Source: Paludibacter sp. (GTDB taxonomy: Bacteria > Bacteroidota > Bacteroidia > Bacteroidales > Paludibacteraceae). From it: a DNA stretch of 64,000 nucleotides. The stretch is taken from NCBI GenBank assembly GCA_019163375.1, contig JAFLKK010000003.1:181074-245073 (forward strand), in the 5' to 3' direction. The number at the start of each line of letters is the position of its first letter. Positions within the stretch are counted from its first letter, which is position 1. Both the position numbers and the translations under genes were made by a program. Shown one piece after another: positions 1 through 8,494 of this stretch. Under the pieces are notes generated by a model, which was not told the DNA's origin, did not search any database, and saw only the letters and a program-made list of their open reading frames with translations.

Positions 1-164
1 GGACACTATCTATCATAAATCTTTATGGACAGAATAATACCTACTCTGTTTTTTATAAATCGGCCTCTCAGTTGGAGTCACGTTTTAATCAATCTTTCAA
101 TATGTACAAAATGTTTATTATTTCGAGACCAATCCCGACCTTAACCTATAATTTTACTTTTTAA
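1..164 (+). CDS. TonB-dependent outer membrane receptor, C-terminal end (5' truncated by window)
   Basis: An open frame enters from the left edge (codons in phase with position 3) and stops at TAA 162-164. The last ~53 residues alternate polar and hydrophobic positions in beta-strand style and end in ...LTYNFTF, with a terminal aromatic residue as expected for an outer membrane barrel. The gene directly downstream is a DUF4249 lipoprotein, which in Bacteroidota typically follows a TonB-dependent receptor. The receptor identity is therefore inferred from the barrel-like end and the context; the plug and carboxypeptidase-like domains lie outside the window. The next start codon follows after 12 bp, so these genes are probably cotranscribed. 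Confidence 0.72.
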   Translation, partial: TLSIINLYGQNNTYSVFYKSASQLESRFNQSFNMYKMFIISRPIPTLTYNFTF

Positions 165-176
165 ACATTCTGAGAA

Positions 177-1334
177 ATGATTTATTTAAAGAAAATATGC
201 TTCGTTGTTCTACTTATTATAACGCTCATCGGTTGTACTGAGGTTTACATCCCCGAAGTAAATAACGACACACAAGCTTTAATTGTTGAAGGGTTGATAA
301 CTGACGGAGCCGGACCTTTTACAATTAAACTATCAATGGCGAAACCTCTGTCTTTCGACTCTGTTGGAGCTGCAGAATCTGTTTTGGATGCTAAACTTGT
401 GATTATGGATAATGAAGACCGTGTTTTTATACTTGATGAAGCCGGTTCTGGAAATTATAGTACTCCAACAAACTTTAAGCCTCAAATAGGCAATTCGTAT
501 AAATTGCACATTGAAACAACGGATGGAAGTATTTATGAATCGAAGGTGGAAAAGCTCTTGCCACCACAATCTTTGGATAGTATTCGTGGGTTTTACACTA
601 CGAACAATTATCTTAATGCGAACAACGAATTACTAAATGCCACAGGGGCAGATATATGTGTTGACCTTTTTAAATCTCTGTCAGCAACAGCATCCGTACC
701 ATCGTGTAGGTTTGTGTCCAACGTTACGGTTCAATATCAGTATCGTATTACCGGCACAGACGAATTCAATAATCCAACGAATGATTGGTTTTGGTTTTAT
801 TTCGGGTGGGATACATTTAATCTGAATGGAACAGAGAATATTACTGACGAGAAAGTTGCTTCACCGAATCCGGTAAAACAAAATCATTCGATCGGTTTTA
901 TGCCGTTGACGCCCGCAAATTACGGATTTTCTATACCTTATGAGTCTTTAATTGTTTATTACTTACGTGTGAATCAGTATACAATGAACAGTGATTCTTA
1001 CCGCTTTTATAAGGATGCTAATACTCAATTGTCTGCCAACGGTAAGATATTTGATCCTATTGCATCTCAACTTTACGGAAACATGAAGTGTGTAAACAAC
1101 TCATCTAAAATAGTACTTGGATTATTTGAGGTTTCATCGGTTAAGCTACATGCGTTTATTTTAAGAGGATCAAGCTATGATCAAACCGTATCAGTATATA
1201 AAGCTCCAATTGTTGATGTGCCGAGCGCTATGTTCAATGTATATAAAATTTGGGCCGGTATTCCGTCTGGCAAACCACAAAATGATCCCTATTATACTCC
1301 TATTCCATTTCCGGGTTGGTGGTATCATAACTAA
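177..1334 (+). CDS. DUF4249 family outer-membrane lipoprotein
   Basis: This 385-residue protein starts with a lipoprotein signal (MIYLKKICFVVLLIITLIGC, lipobox LIGC, Cys20). After it comes a conserved-looking N-terminal segment (TEVYIPEVNNDTQALIVEGLITDGAGPFTIKLS) typical of DUF4249, with an Ig-like beta-rich region to about residue 120. Members are found beside TonB-dependent receptors and are thought to be accessory lipoproteins of the transporter. It sits 12 bp after the receptor end and 14 bp before the next gene, so it belongs to a four-gene envelope operon. The substrate is unknown. Confidence 0.8.
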   Translation: MIYLKKICFVVLLIITLIGCTEVYIPEVNNDTQALIVEGLITDGAGPFTIKLSMAKPLSFDSVGAAESVLDAKLVIMDNEDRVFILDEAGSGNYSTPTNFKPQIGNSYKLHIETTDGSIYESKVEKLLPPQSLDSIRGFYTTNNYLNANNELLNATGADICVDLFKSLSATASVPSCRFVSNVTVQYQYRITGTDEFNNPTNDWFWFYFGWDTFNLNGTENITDEKVASPNPVKQNHSIGFMPLTPANYGFSIPYESLIVYYLRVNQYTMNSDSYRFYKDANTQLSANGKIFDPIASQLYGNMKCVNNSSKIVLGLFEVSSVKLHAFILRGSSYDQTVSVYKAPIVDVPSAMFNVYKIWAGIPSGKPQNDPYYTPIPFPGWWYHN

Positions 1335-1348
1335 ATAAATAATTGTCT

Positions 1349-3076
1349 ATGTTGTTATTGAAAAGGATATTTTTTTTAATTCTGGTACAGCAAGTTGCGT
1401 TGATGTACTGCGATATTAAAGCGCAAACTAACGGAAAGGAAATTGCTTACCTCCAAACCGATAGAACAGCTTACATCGCAGGTGAATCAATTTGTTATAA
1501 ACTTTATGTGCTTGATGAAGCTACCAAAAAGGGTTCGGAGATGAGCAAAGTAGGCTATATTGTACTAAGGCCTGCCCATTCAGATCCGTCTCTGAAAATC
1601 AGGGTTAAGATTGATGCAGGTATGGGCTACGGAAGTTTTTTGTTACCCGATACTTTAATGTCCGGTGCATACGAGATTGTTGCATTTACAAGCGCAATGA
1701 AAAATTTTGGTGAGGAACACTTTTATCATAAACAAATTACAATTGTCAACCGGTTTGATAAAGCATTAGATTTCAAAATAGTTGAGCCCAATCCAAAGGA
1801 TAGTGACTTGTTACAACAATCAAATTTGGACTTTAAAATTAAAACAGATAAAGCCGTTTATGGCATTCGCGAAAAAGTGGTTGTCAATTTGGGTACATTC
1901 AATTCAAAAGCAAATGTTTCAGTTTCGGTCTTTGAAGAGCCGAAAATACCTTCAACAAATCAATCGATAGTTGAAACTCTCAAAAACGCTGTAGGTACTC
2001 AAACAATTCAGCGGAAATCAATTTATCATTCTCCCGAGACTAAAGGAAAAATATTGAGAGCGTATGTAATTGATGCAAAAACTCAAAAGACAATTAAAGA
2101 TGCGATTGTTTTGTTGTCGTGCATAGATACTGTTCCGAATTTGCAGTACGCAATAACCAATTCCAATGGATTGTTTCAAATGCTTCTGAGCAATTATTAT
2201 AATGGAAAAGAATTATTTCTAACGATAAGAGATGCTCCCGGAGACCAAAATTGGCAAATTAAGCTGGAAGATGAGTTTGCTCAATCCGAAGAATGGCACC
2301 CTAAGTTAATCTCCAATAATGGGAGTTCTAAAGAGTTCATTGTGAAAAGTCAAAATATAGTATACATAAATAAATCATATCAATTAAATAAGTCTCCGAA
2401 CGAGAAGTTGACAACTGATAGTGCCTCGATTTGTCCTCGGTTTTACCATTGTAAAGCAACCACTATATTGCCATCTGACTTTGTCCCGTTGAACGATTTT
2501 CCCGAAATTGCAATAGAGATATTACCACAAGTAAGGCTGTCTAAAGATAAGGGTAAGTATAATGTGCAATTATTTAATCCTTTAATGAACCTTTTTAGTG
2601 CTGTATCTCCTGCTGTTTTTCTTGATGGTGTGTATGTTGATGATATTGACAAAATTATTAGACTCGGATCAGATCAGATTAAGAAAATAGACATCATTGA
2701 TAATGAAAGAGCTTTTGGTGATTTGGTCTTTTCAGGGGCTATTTCCATTATTTCAAAATCGAATGAGATGGCAGGTACTAAGCCTGCACCTTGCTCGCTT
2801 CGACTTAAAAATGACAGCATTAATGTAGGCAGTGGTATGGTTACTATTGATTCGGAATATATTCAAAATAAGAATATTCCTGTTTTTAAGCAATCGCTCT
2901 ATTGGAATGCAAACTTAGAGTTGAATGCTACCGATGATACTCATTTTGAATTTTATACTTCGGATAATACAGCTAATTTCACTATCAAAGTAGAGGGAAT
3001 TTCTGAGAACGGAACGGCAATAAGTGCGAGTTCCAATTTTCAAGTCAATAACTCAATTAATGTAATAGGAAAATGA
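1349..3076 (+). CDS. Secreted MG2-type (alpha-2-macroglobulin-like) surface protein
   Basis: The ATG at 1349 is preferred; a TTG two codons earlier is also possible. It has an N-terminal signal peptide (hydrophobic run LLLKRIFFLILVQQVALMYC). The following segment, AYLQTDRTAYIAGESICYKLYV, matches the MG2/bacterial alpha-2-macroglobulin opening found in many Bacteroidota surface proteins. A second beta-sandwich starts near residue 165 (FKIKTDKAVYGIREKVVVNL), and a carboxypeptidase-regulatory-like stretch (GKILRAYVIDAKTQKTIKDAIVLL) near 230. At about 575 residues it is far shorter than true alpha-2-macroglobulins and shows no thioester motif. It probably works with the upstream receptor and DUF4249 lipoprotein. 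The product type is inferred from architecture. Confidence 0.6.
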   Translation: MLLLKRIFFLILVQQVALMYCDIKAQTNGKEIAYLQTDRTAYIAGESICYKLYVLDEATKKGSEMSKVGYIVLRPAHSDPSLKIRVKIDAGMGYGSFLLPDTLMSGAYEIVAFTSAMKNFGEEHFYHKQITIVNRFDKALDFKIVEPNPKDSDLLQQSNLDFKIKTDKAVYGIREKVVVNLGTFNSKANVSVSVFEEPKIPSTNQSIVETLKNAVGTQTIQRKSIYHSPETKGKILRAYVIDAKTQKTIKDAIVLLSCIDTVPNLQYAITNSNGLFQMLLSNYYNGKELFLTIRDAPGDQNWQIKLEDEFAQSEEWHPKLISNNGSSKEFIVKSQNIVYINKSYQLNKSPNEKLTTDSASICPRFYHCKATTILPSDFVPLNDFPEIAIEILPQVRLSKDKGKYNVQLFNPLMNLFSAVSPAVFLDGVYVDDIDKIIRLGSDQIKKIDIIDNERAFGDLVFSGAISIISKSNEMAGTKPAPCSLRLKNDSINVGSGMVTIDSEYIQNKNIPVFKQSLYWNANLELNATDDTHFEFYTSDNTANFTIKVEGISENGTAISASSNFQVNNSINVIGK

Positions 3077-3792
3077 GGCACTACATATACATATCGTTAT
3101 TGTTTATTTGCATTGCAACAAGTGCTCAAGTAAATGTAAGAACACAAATACAGGCTGTCGATTCCACTTTTCTGCCGAAGCTTACAGGTGATTTTTTTTA
3201 TGAAAGTAAGCTGTATCTTGGTGAGCAATATTATAATAAAGATTGGATGACTGGTGATATTCTATTGTCTACCGGAGCAATGGTATACGATAAATCGTTA
3301 AAATATAATGGATTGTTCGATGAACTTATTTGGTTGAACGAAACAAACTTTGGGAAGTTTAAAATAGATAAACCATTTGTTCGTGAATTTTGGCTCAAGA
3401 ATAAGCCATATTCGACGGTTCATTTTAAGCAAATCAACTTAAACGAACCGGGTACTGTTCATCGGCAGGATATTTTTGCAGAGCTAAGAGTTGAAGGGAA
3501 TTTGTCATTGTTTATTCAACGTAAAATTTCAATCAATAGAGCTGAATTTCGCTATGTAAATAATGTGCTTTGTCAGTATGATGTAATTACTGCAACTCCC
3601 CGATATTACATTAAATTGCCCTCAAATCAATATTTAATGCTAACCAAGCTTCGGCGAAGAGCTTTCCTGAAGCTATTCCCAGAGAAGAAGAAACGTATTG
3701 CTAAAATAATCAGAACAAATGATTTAGATGTGTCGGAGGAGAGCGATTTTGTAAAATTGATTGAATTAATGAATAATGATAAGACTTTGTAG
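3073..3792 (+). CDS. Small secreted protein of the receptor operon, unknown function
   Basis: The 239-residue protein begins with a signal peptide (MRHYIYISLLFICIATSAQ). Its ATG overlaps the previous stop by 4 bp, so the two are translationally coupled. The body is rich in aromatic and charged residues without a motif I recognise, and the C-terminus is strongly basic (RRRAFLKLFPEKKKRIAKIIR). Being the last gene of the TonB receptor/DUF4249/MG2 operon, and followed by a terminator at 3863-3904, it is likely a periplasmic or surface accessory of that system. I do not assign a family. Confidence 0.6.
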   Translation: MRHYIYISLLFICIATSAQVNVRTQIQAVDSTFLPKLTGDFFYESKLYLGEQYYNKDWMTGDILLSTGAMVYDKSLKYNGLFDELIWLNETNFGKFKIDKPFVREFWLKNKPYSTVHFKQINLNEPGTVHRQDIFAELRVEGNLSLFIQRKISINRAEFRYVNNVLCQYDVITATPRYYIKLPSNQYLMLTKLRRRAFLKLFPEKKKRIAKIIRTNDLDVSEESDFVKLIELMNNDKTL

Positions 3793-3862
3793 CGGTTCTT
3801 TAATGTTGACAGAAGCTTTCGGTTGCTGATTTTAATGTGATAAATCAATAACATTATATTGT

Positions 3863-3904
3863 AAAAAAAATGCGCTTGCCTGAATGGCTCGTGCATTTTT
3901 TTTT
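3863..3904 (+). terminator. Rho-independent terminator after the receptor operon
   Basis: An A-run and ATGC pair with GCAT and a T-run; an inner GCC/GGC stem closes a tgaat loop. It ends in T9 and lies 70 bp after the last operon gene. Confidence 0.75.
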
Positions 3905-3934
3905 GTCTTAATCACTATAAATAGGTAACTTTGC
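3902..3934 (+). promoter_or_regulatory. Bacteroidota-type promoter for panE
   Basis: TTTG at 3902-3905 and TAACTTTGC at 3926-3934 are separated by 20 bp, the -33/-7 arrangement of the Bacteroidota primary sigma factor. The start codon follows 26 bp later. Confidence 0.75.
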
Positions 3935-3960
3935 ACTTCGTTTTTTAAGGATAAAAAGTT

Positions 3961-4896
3961 ATGAAGACAAAGATTGTAATTGTAGGACTCGGTGGAGTAG
4001 GAGGATATTATGGCGGAATGTTGGCGAAACAATATGCTGATCATCCGGATATAGAAATATACTTTGTGGCGCGCGGTGCTCATCTCCAAAAGGTAAAGGA
4101 AAATGGATTAACCCTGATAACCGAAAAGGGAACTTTTCAGGTGCATCCAACGCTTGCAACTGACGATGTGACCGAAATTGGCACAGCTGATTATATTATT
4201 ATGACTCCCAAGAGTTATGATTTGGATGCTACGGTGGCACAAATTAAGCCCATTGTTGGCACTAATACGGTTATTCTGCCGCTGCTGAATGGCATTGATA
4301 ATTCCGATCGAATTCGTACGCTATTGCCGGACATAGAAGTGTGGCAGGGCTGTTGTTACATTGTGGCACGATTGAATGAGCCGGGCGTGGTGGAAAGTTC
4401 GGGTGGTGTGCACCGTTTTAATTTCGGTTACGAATACAAACAGAGCAATGAACGGTTGATTGGCTTTGAAACATTATTGAAAGAGGCCGGAATTGATGCT
4501 ACTTTTCATGAAAAGATAATGCACGTTATCTGGACGAAGTTTTTCTTTATCTCGTCAACGGCATCGCTCACTTCGTATTTCGATGTAAGCTTTGGAGCTT
4601 TATTGACCGACGAAACACGCAAAGCCACTTTGGTAAGCGTATTGGAGGAGTTACTGTTGGTGGCCAATGCCGAAGGTGCCGAAATAGAACACGCCGTTAT
4701 TGATAAAGTGATTCACCAGTTGGAGAAACTGCCTTTCGAAACAACAGCTTCGATGCACAGCGATTTTAAAGCAGGAAAGAATACCGAAGTGCAAGGTTTG
4801 ACAGGTGTTGTTATTCAGCTAGCTAAAAAGCATACTATCGCCACACCAACATACGAAAAAGTGTATGCCGAATTGTATGGGCGAATGACTAAATAA
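3961..4896 (+). CDS. panE: 2-dehydropantoate 2-reductase (ketopantoate reductase)
   Basis: This enzyme reduces ketopantoate to pantoate with NADPH in cytosolic CoA biosynthesis. The 311-residue protein opens with a Rossmann dinucleotide motif, GLGGVGG at residues 9-15. It carries the LPLLNGIDN segment at 106-114 and the family's catalytic lysine region (VIWTKFFF, Lys193). Length is normal for the family. It is a single-gene unit with its own promoter and a terminator at 4908-4949. A related ApbA/PanE paralogue acting on another 2-keto acid cannot be excluded. Confidence 0.85.
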   Translation: MKTKIVIVGLGGVGGYYGGMLAKQYADHPDIEIYFVARGAHLQKVKENGLTLITEKGTFQVHPTLATDDVTEIGTADYIIMTPKSYDLDATVAQIKPIVGTNTVILPLLNGIDNSDRIRTLLPDIEVWQGCCYIVARLNEPGVVESSGGVHRFNFGYEYKQSNERLIGFETLLKEAGIDATFHEKIMHVIWTKFFFISSTASLTSYFDVSFGALLTDETRKATLVSVLEELLLVANAEGAEIEHAVIDKVIHQLEKLPFETTASMHSDFKAGKNTEVQGLTGVVIQLAKKHTIATPTYEKVYAELYGRMTK

Positions 4897-4907
4897 TTGA
4901 AAATAAT

Positions 4908-4949
4908 AATGGCGGTGTAGCTTTACAGTTACACCGCCATTGTTTTTTG
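4908..4949. terminator. Bidirectional terminator between panE and carbonic anhydrase
   Basis: A perfect 12-bp inverted repeat (AATGGCGGTGTA / TACACCGCCATT) with a 10-nt loop is followed by TTTTTT on the plus strand. It sits between two convergent genes. Confidence 0.85.
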
Positions 4950-4953
4950 AAGA

Positions 4954-5580
4954 TTAGATGATTTTATAAATCTCCATAATGTTTTCCAAAATCTTTTCAA
5001 AATCAATTTTCAGATCAATCAATCCACCGCTGTGCACATCGAATACCCATCCATGCACAGTTAGCTGTCTTTCTTTAATGGCTTTTTGAACATCCGATGT
5101 TTTAATAACATTCACACATTGCTCCTGCACATTAAGCTCTACCAGTCTTTTGTATTTTTCTTCTTCGTCGGTGACTGTGTCTAGCTCTGCTTTGTGTAAC
5201 CTGTACACATCGCGAATGTTTCGTAGCCAGGGGTTCAAAATGCCAAGGTCGGCCGACTGCATGGCTGCTTTCACACCGGTGCAGTAATAATGCCCGCAGA
5301 CAACAATGTGTTGTACTTTAAGCTGCGTAACTGCATAATTAATTACGGACATCGCACTCATATCGGTATTTGGCACCATGTTGGCAATGTTGCGGTGAAC
5401 AAACACTTCGCCGGGTTGTGCCCCCATCAATTCTTCGGTGCTGACACGACTATCCGAACATCCAATATACAATATATGAGGGTTTTGACCTAAAGATAGT
5501 TTTTTGAAATAATCTTTATCCGTCTTTATCTTTTCTTTAACCCACTGTTGATTATTTTCAAAAATATATTTTATTTCCAT
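4954..5580 (-). CDS. Beta-class carbonic anhydrase
   Basis: It interconverts CO2 and bicarbonate with zinc. The 208-residue protein has the beta-class zinc ligands Cys41 (in GCSDSR, with the Asp43/Arg45 dyad), His97 and Cys100 (CGHYYC). The conserved HRNIAN segment is at 62-67. The length is typical of a compact beta-CA. It lies 6 bp downstream of an OsmC-family gene on the same strand, so both are likely cotranscribed, and they converge on panE. Confidence 0.9.
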   Translation of the reverse strand: MEIKYIFENNQQWVKEKIKTDKDYFKKLSLGQNPHILYIGCSDSRVSTEELMGAQPGEVFVHRNIANMVPNTDMSAMSVINYAVTQLKVQHIVVCGHYYCTGVKAAMQSADLGILNPWLRNIRDVYRLHKAELDTVTDEEEKYKRLVELNVQEQCVNVIKTSDVQKAIKERQLTVHGWVFDVHSGGLIDLKIDFEKILENIMEIYKII

Positions 5581-5586
5581 TTTAAA

Positions 5587-6012
5587 TTATGATTCTATAA
5601 TTCTAATTTCGGAGGTAACTTCAATTGCCTTGCGGTACAGTGCTTCAACACCACAATAGGTTTCTTCGGACATTTTTACCGCTTTTTCGAGCTTGTCCAA
5701 AGGAAGGTTTTTGCCTGTAAATTCATAGATAACATGCATTTTGAAGTATTGCTTTGGATGATCTTCGGTTACATCGCCTTGCACTTCTATATTGCATTTT
5801 TCAATATCTACGCGCATTTTTTTGAGAATAGAAACTACGTCCATGCCGGTGCAGCCACTCAGTGCAACCAACATTAATTTTTTCGGACCGGCACCCAGAT
5901 TCTGTCCACCACCTTCTACAGGTGCATCCATCATTACTTTATGACCATTTACGTCCGCTTCGAAAGCCAAATCGCCTTTCCATTCGGTTCTGATTATATG
6001 TTTATCTGACAT
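5587..6012 (-). CDS. OsmC/Ohr family peroxiredoxin-like protein
   Basis: The 141-residue protein has the two family cysteines, Cys54 (ALSGCTGMD) and Cys120 (EETYCGVEA), used for thiol-based reduction of organic peroxides. The layout fits the OsmC/YhfA branch rather than Ohr. It is first in a two-gene unit with carbonic anhydrase. The actual substrate is not visible from sequence. Confidence 0.85.
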   Translation of the reverse strand: MSDKHIIRTEWKGDLAFEADVNGHKVMMDAPVEGGGQNLGAGPKKLMLVALSGCTGMDVVSILKKMRVDIEKCNIEVQGDVTEDHPKQYFKMHVIYEFTGKNLPLDKLEKAVKMSEETYCGVEALYRKAIEVTSEIRIIES

Positions 6013-6106
6013 CGTTTTTATGTTTTGTTGTTGAACTTAAATATAGTTGGATAACGCATATTCCTACAACTTTGTTTTTTGCCTTTATTTATTCTGCAAA
6101 AATACG

Positions 6107-6114
6107 TACTTTTG
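6107..6114 (+). promoter_or_regulatory. Promoter -7 element for the lactonase gene
   Basis: TACTTTTG matches TAnnTTTG. It lies 42 bp before the ATG at 6156 and inside any longer reading frame, which supports the later start. Confidence 0.6.
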
Positions 6115-6155
6115 AAGCCATTTCATACATCAATCCTCTACTCAATCATTATAAA

Positions 6156-7259
6156 ATGAAAAAAACACTTATTACATTCTTCATTTCAATAGTTACCTCA
6201 GCTACTTTTGCTCAAACAACCAATTATCGTTTGTTGATTGGCACGTACACTGCTCCGGCGAAAAGCCAGGGCATTTATTCTTACAATGTTGATTTGGCGA
6301 ACGGAGTTTTTACGCAGCAATCGGTTACTTCAGGCGTTTCGAACCCAAGCTTTTTGGCGCTTACTCCCGATAAAAAGTTGGTTTACTCGGTAAGCGAAAG
6401 TTATAAAGGTAGCGCAGCCTGTGCTTTTTCGTTAGATGAGAAAACGGCTAAGCTGACATTTATCAATTCAGCGTTGACCAAAAGTGATGGTCCATGCTTT
6501 GTTTCCGTAGCAAATAAACACGTTTTTACGGCCAACTATGGTGGCGGAAGCCTTTCGGTATTTGGACGAAAGGCTGATGGTTCGTTGACCAATGTTCAGC
6601 AAGTTATTCAACACGTGGGGAAAAGCATAAATACCGAACGACAAGGCGAACCGCACGTGCACCAGGTTTTGTTGACACCGGACAATAAGTTTCTACTGGC
6701 TAATGATTTGGGAACAGATAAGGTAACCGTGTACAAATACAATAGCAATGCTTCCTCGAATGTTTTAGTGCCTTTTGATAGTATTACCCTAAAGTTGGGC
6801 AGTGGGCCGCGCCATTCGGTTTTCAGCAAAAATGGAAAGTTGCTTTATGTGTTACAGGAAATTGATGGAACGCTCTCGGTGTTGAGAATACAGAACGGCA
6901 GATTGAAAGTAATGCAGGAAACAACTGTGACGGTAAAAGATGGCATTGTAAATCGTGCGGCTGATATTCATTTTTCGCCCGATGGCAAGTTTCTGTATGC
7001 CACTAATCGCGGAACGGCGAACGATATAACTTGCTTTGCAGTGGGAAAAGAGGGTAAATTGACTTTAAAGCAACAAGTATCCACAGGCGGTGATGGTCCT
7101 CGTAATTTTGCCATAACCCCGGATGGACAATACGTTTTGGTTGCGCATCAGTTTACCGATAATATAGTTGTTTTTAAACGCGATACTACCACCGGAATGC
7201 TATCCGATACAGGAAAACAATTGAACATCGGATCACCGGTGTGTTTGTTGTTTTATTGA
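6156..7259 (+). CDS. Exported lactonase, 6-phosphogluconolactonase-type beta-propeller
   Basis: I chose ATG 6156 because the frame's earlier ATG lies upstream of the promoter -7 box and because MKKTLITFFISIVTSATFAQ is a clean signal peptide. The mature protein (~347 residues) has repeated propeller blades with FLALTPDKKLVYS, FSPDGKFLYATNRG and FAITPDGQYVLVAHQ. These are characteristic of the Pgl-type lactonase family. Family members hydrolyse sugar lactones, but periplasmic copies in Bacteroidota have no proven substrate. Confidence 0.82.
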   Translation: MKKTLITFFISIVTSATFAQTTNYRLLIGTYTAPAKSQGIYSYNVDLANGVFTQQSVTSGVSNPSFLALTPDKKLVYSVSESYKGSAACAFSLDEKTAKLTFINSALTKSDGPCFVSVANKHVFTANYGGGSLSVFGRKADGSLTNVQQVIQHVGKSINTERQGEPHVHQVLLTPDNKFLLANDLGTDKVTVYKYNSNASSNVLVPFDSITLKLGSGPRHSVFSKNGKLLYVLQEIDGTLSVLRIQNGRLKVMQETTVTVKDGIVNRAADIHFSPDGKFLYATNRGTANDITCFAVGKEGKLTLKQQVSTGGDGPRNFAITPDGQYVLVAHQFTDNIVVFKRDTTTGMLSDTGKQLNIGSPVCLLFY

Positions 7260-7293
7260 AAAAGATTCTTTTGTTGAATGGCAGTTTTTTACT

Positions 7294-8004
7294 TTAAAAT
7301 AGCCATTCGGCAAAGGGAATGAGTAAGGCAGTCATTATTCCCATGATCCCAATGGCTAAGCCACTGATAGCACCTTCGAGCGCTCCCATCTCCATGGCGC
7401 GGGCAGTGCCGAGTGCGTGTGAAGATGAACCCATGGCAAGTCCTTTCGCAATTTTACTGTTGATTCCCAATCGACGTAGGATGATGGGACCCACCAATCC
7501 ACCGAATAATCCGCAGATAACTACAAATGCCGCCGTAAGTGCCGGTGCACCTCCATCTTTTTCGGCCAGACTAATGGCAATGGGTGTTGTAACTGATTTT
7601 GGTGCCAGTGAGGCCATAAGCAATCGGTCGGCACCAAATGCTTTGGCAATAAGCACCACACTCACTATCCCTACCACGCTACCTACAAAAACAGAAGTGA
7701 GTATGGAGATGACGTTACCTTTTACATTTTCAATTTGCTCGTAGAGCACATATCCCAATGCCACTACACTTGGGCCAAGCATAAAGTTGAGTATGTTTGT
7801 TTTTTGGTAGAAAGTCTGATATTCAATGCCGGTAATCTTTAGAAAAGGAATAATAATCAGCATGGTAATCAAGAGTGGTTGCAACAAGGTGATTTGAGTG
7901 CGCTTGTATAGAAATACGCCCAGTAAAAAGCTACCCATTACCAGTGTGAGCAAAAATACTTCGCCCGAAAATAAAGGTTTTAATTGTTCCAATAATTCAT
8001 TCAT
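7294..8004 (-). CDS. lrgB: LrgB/CidB family membrane protein
   Basis: A 236-residue polytopic protein with about seven hydrophobic segments. It shows the conserved family segments ASLAPKSVTTPIAISLAEK and GSSSHALGTARAMEMG. The chosen ATG (MNELLEQL) overlaps the lrgA stop by 8 bp, so coupling is likely. LrgA/LrgB pairs are holin-like; in plants and some bacteria LrgAB-type proteins transport glycolate or pyruvate, and that seems as likely here as a role in lysis. Confidence 0.88.
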   Translation of the reverse strand: MNELLEQLKPLFSGEVFLLTLVMGSFLLGVFLYKRTQITLLQPLLITMLIIIPFLKITGIEYQTFYQKTNILNFMLGPSVVALGYVLYEQIENVKGNVISILTSVFVGSVVGIVSVVLIAKAFGADRLLMASLAPKSVTTPIAISLAEKDGGAPALTAAFVVICGLFGGLVGPIILRRLGINSKIAKGLAMGSSSHALGTARAMEMGALEGAISGLAIGIMGIMTALLIPFAEWLF

Positions 8005-8359
8005 GAGCTGTGTCTCCTTTCTTTCCGCGTTTTTCCATCCGCTCCTGAACAAGGGCTACGGTGACAATGGTAAGTATTGTGCTAATGGCAATGCCAACTA
8101 TTATTGCTAAAAAATTACGTGATACTATTTCGATATATGCCATTAGGCCTACTGCTGCAGGCACAAAGAATACGGCCATGTTTTTGGTAATAACGGTGGC
8201 TGTAGTGCGAACATTTTCCGGGTTAATGACTTTGAAGAACAAGGCAAGAAAAAGTAAGATCATGCCTATTACACTTCCGGGAATAAAGCCATGAATAAGC
8301 AAGCTTACCAGTTGGCCCAGGAAGTAGAAGAGTAGAATGAAAAAAAAACCTTTGATCAT
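7997..8359 (-). CDS. lrgA: LrgA/CidA family holin-like membrane protein
   Basis: The 120-residue protein has four transmembrane segments and the family segment IPGSVIGMILLFLAL, followed by AVFFVPAAVGLMAY. Size and order (lrgA then lrgB) are normal. The C-terminal tail is basic and cytoplasmic (ERMEKRGKKGD). It is the first gene of a two-gene operon. Confidence 0.88.
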   Translation of the reverse strand: MIKGFFFILLFYFLGQLVSLLIHGFIPGSVIGMILLFLALFFKVINPENVRTTATVITKNMAVFFVPAAVGLMAYIEIVSRNFLAIIVGIAISTILTIVTVALVQERMEKRGKKGDTAHE

Positions 8360-8439
8360 AATTGAAAAGTGTAGTTACAGGAAATTATAGTGGGCAGGTT
8401 TCTTTTTAAACAAATGGAATGAGGTATAGTTCAATGAAG

Positions 8440-8483
8440 AAAGAGCTGAGGAGATAAATGGTATTTACCTTCCTCAGCTCTTT
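8440..8483. terminator. Inverted-repeat terminator downstream of the porin gene
   Basis: AAAGAGCTGAGGA and TCCTCAGCTCTTT form a perfect 13-bp stem with an 18-nt loop. It sits 12 bp beyond the porin stop on the minus strand; the U-tract is weak. Confidence 0.6.
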
Positions 8484-8494
8484 CGTTTATCTGT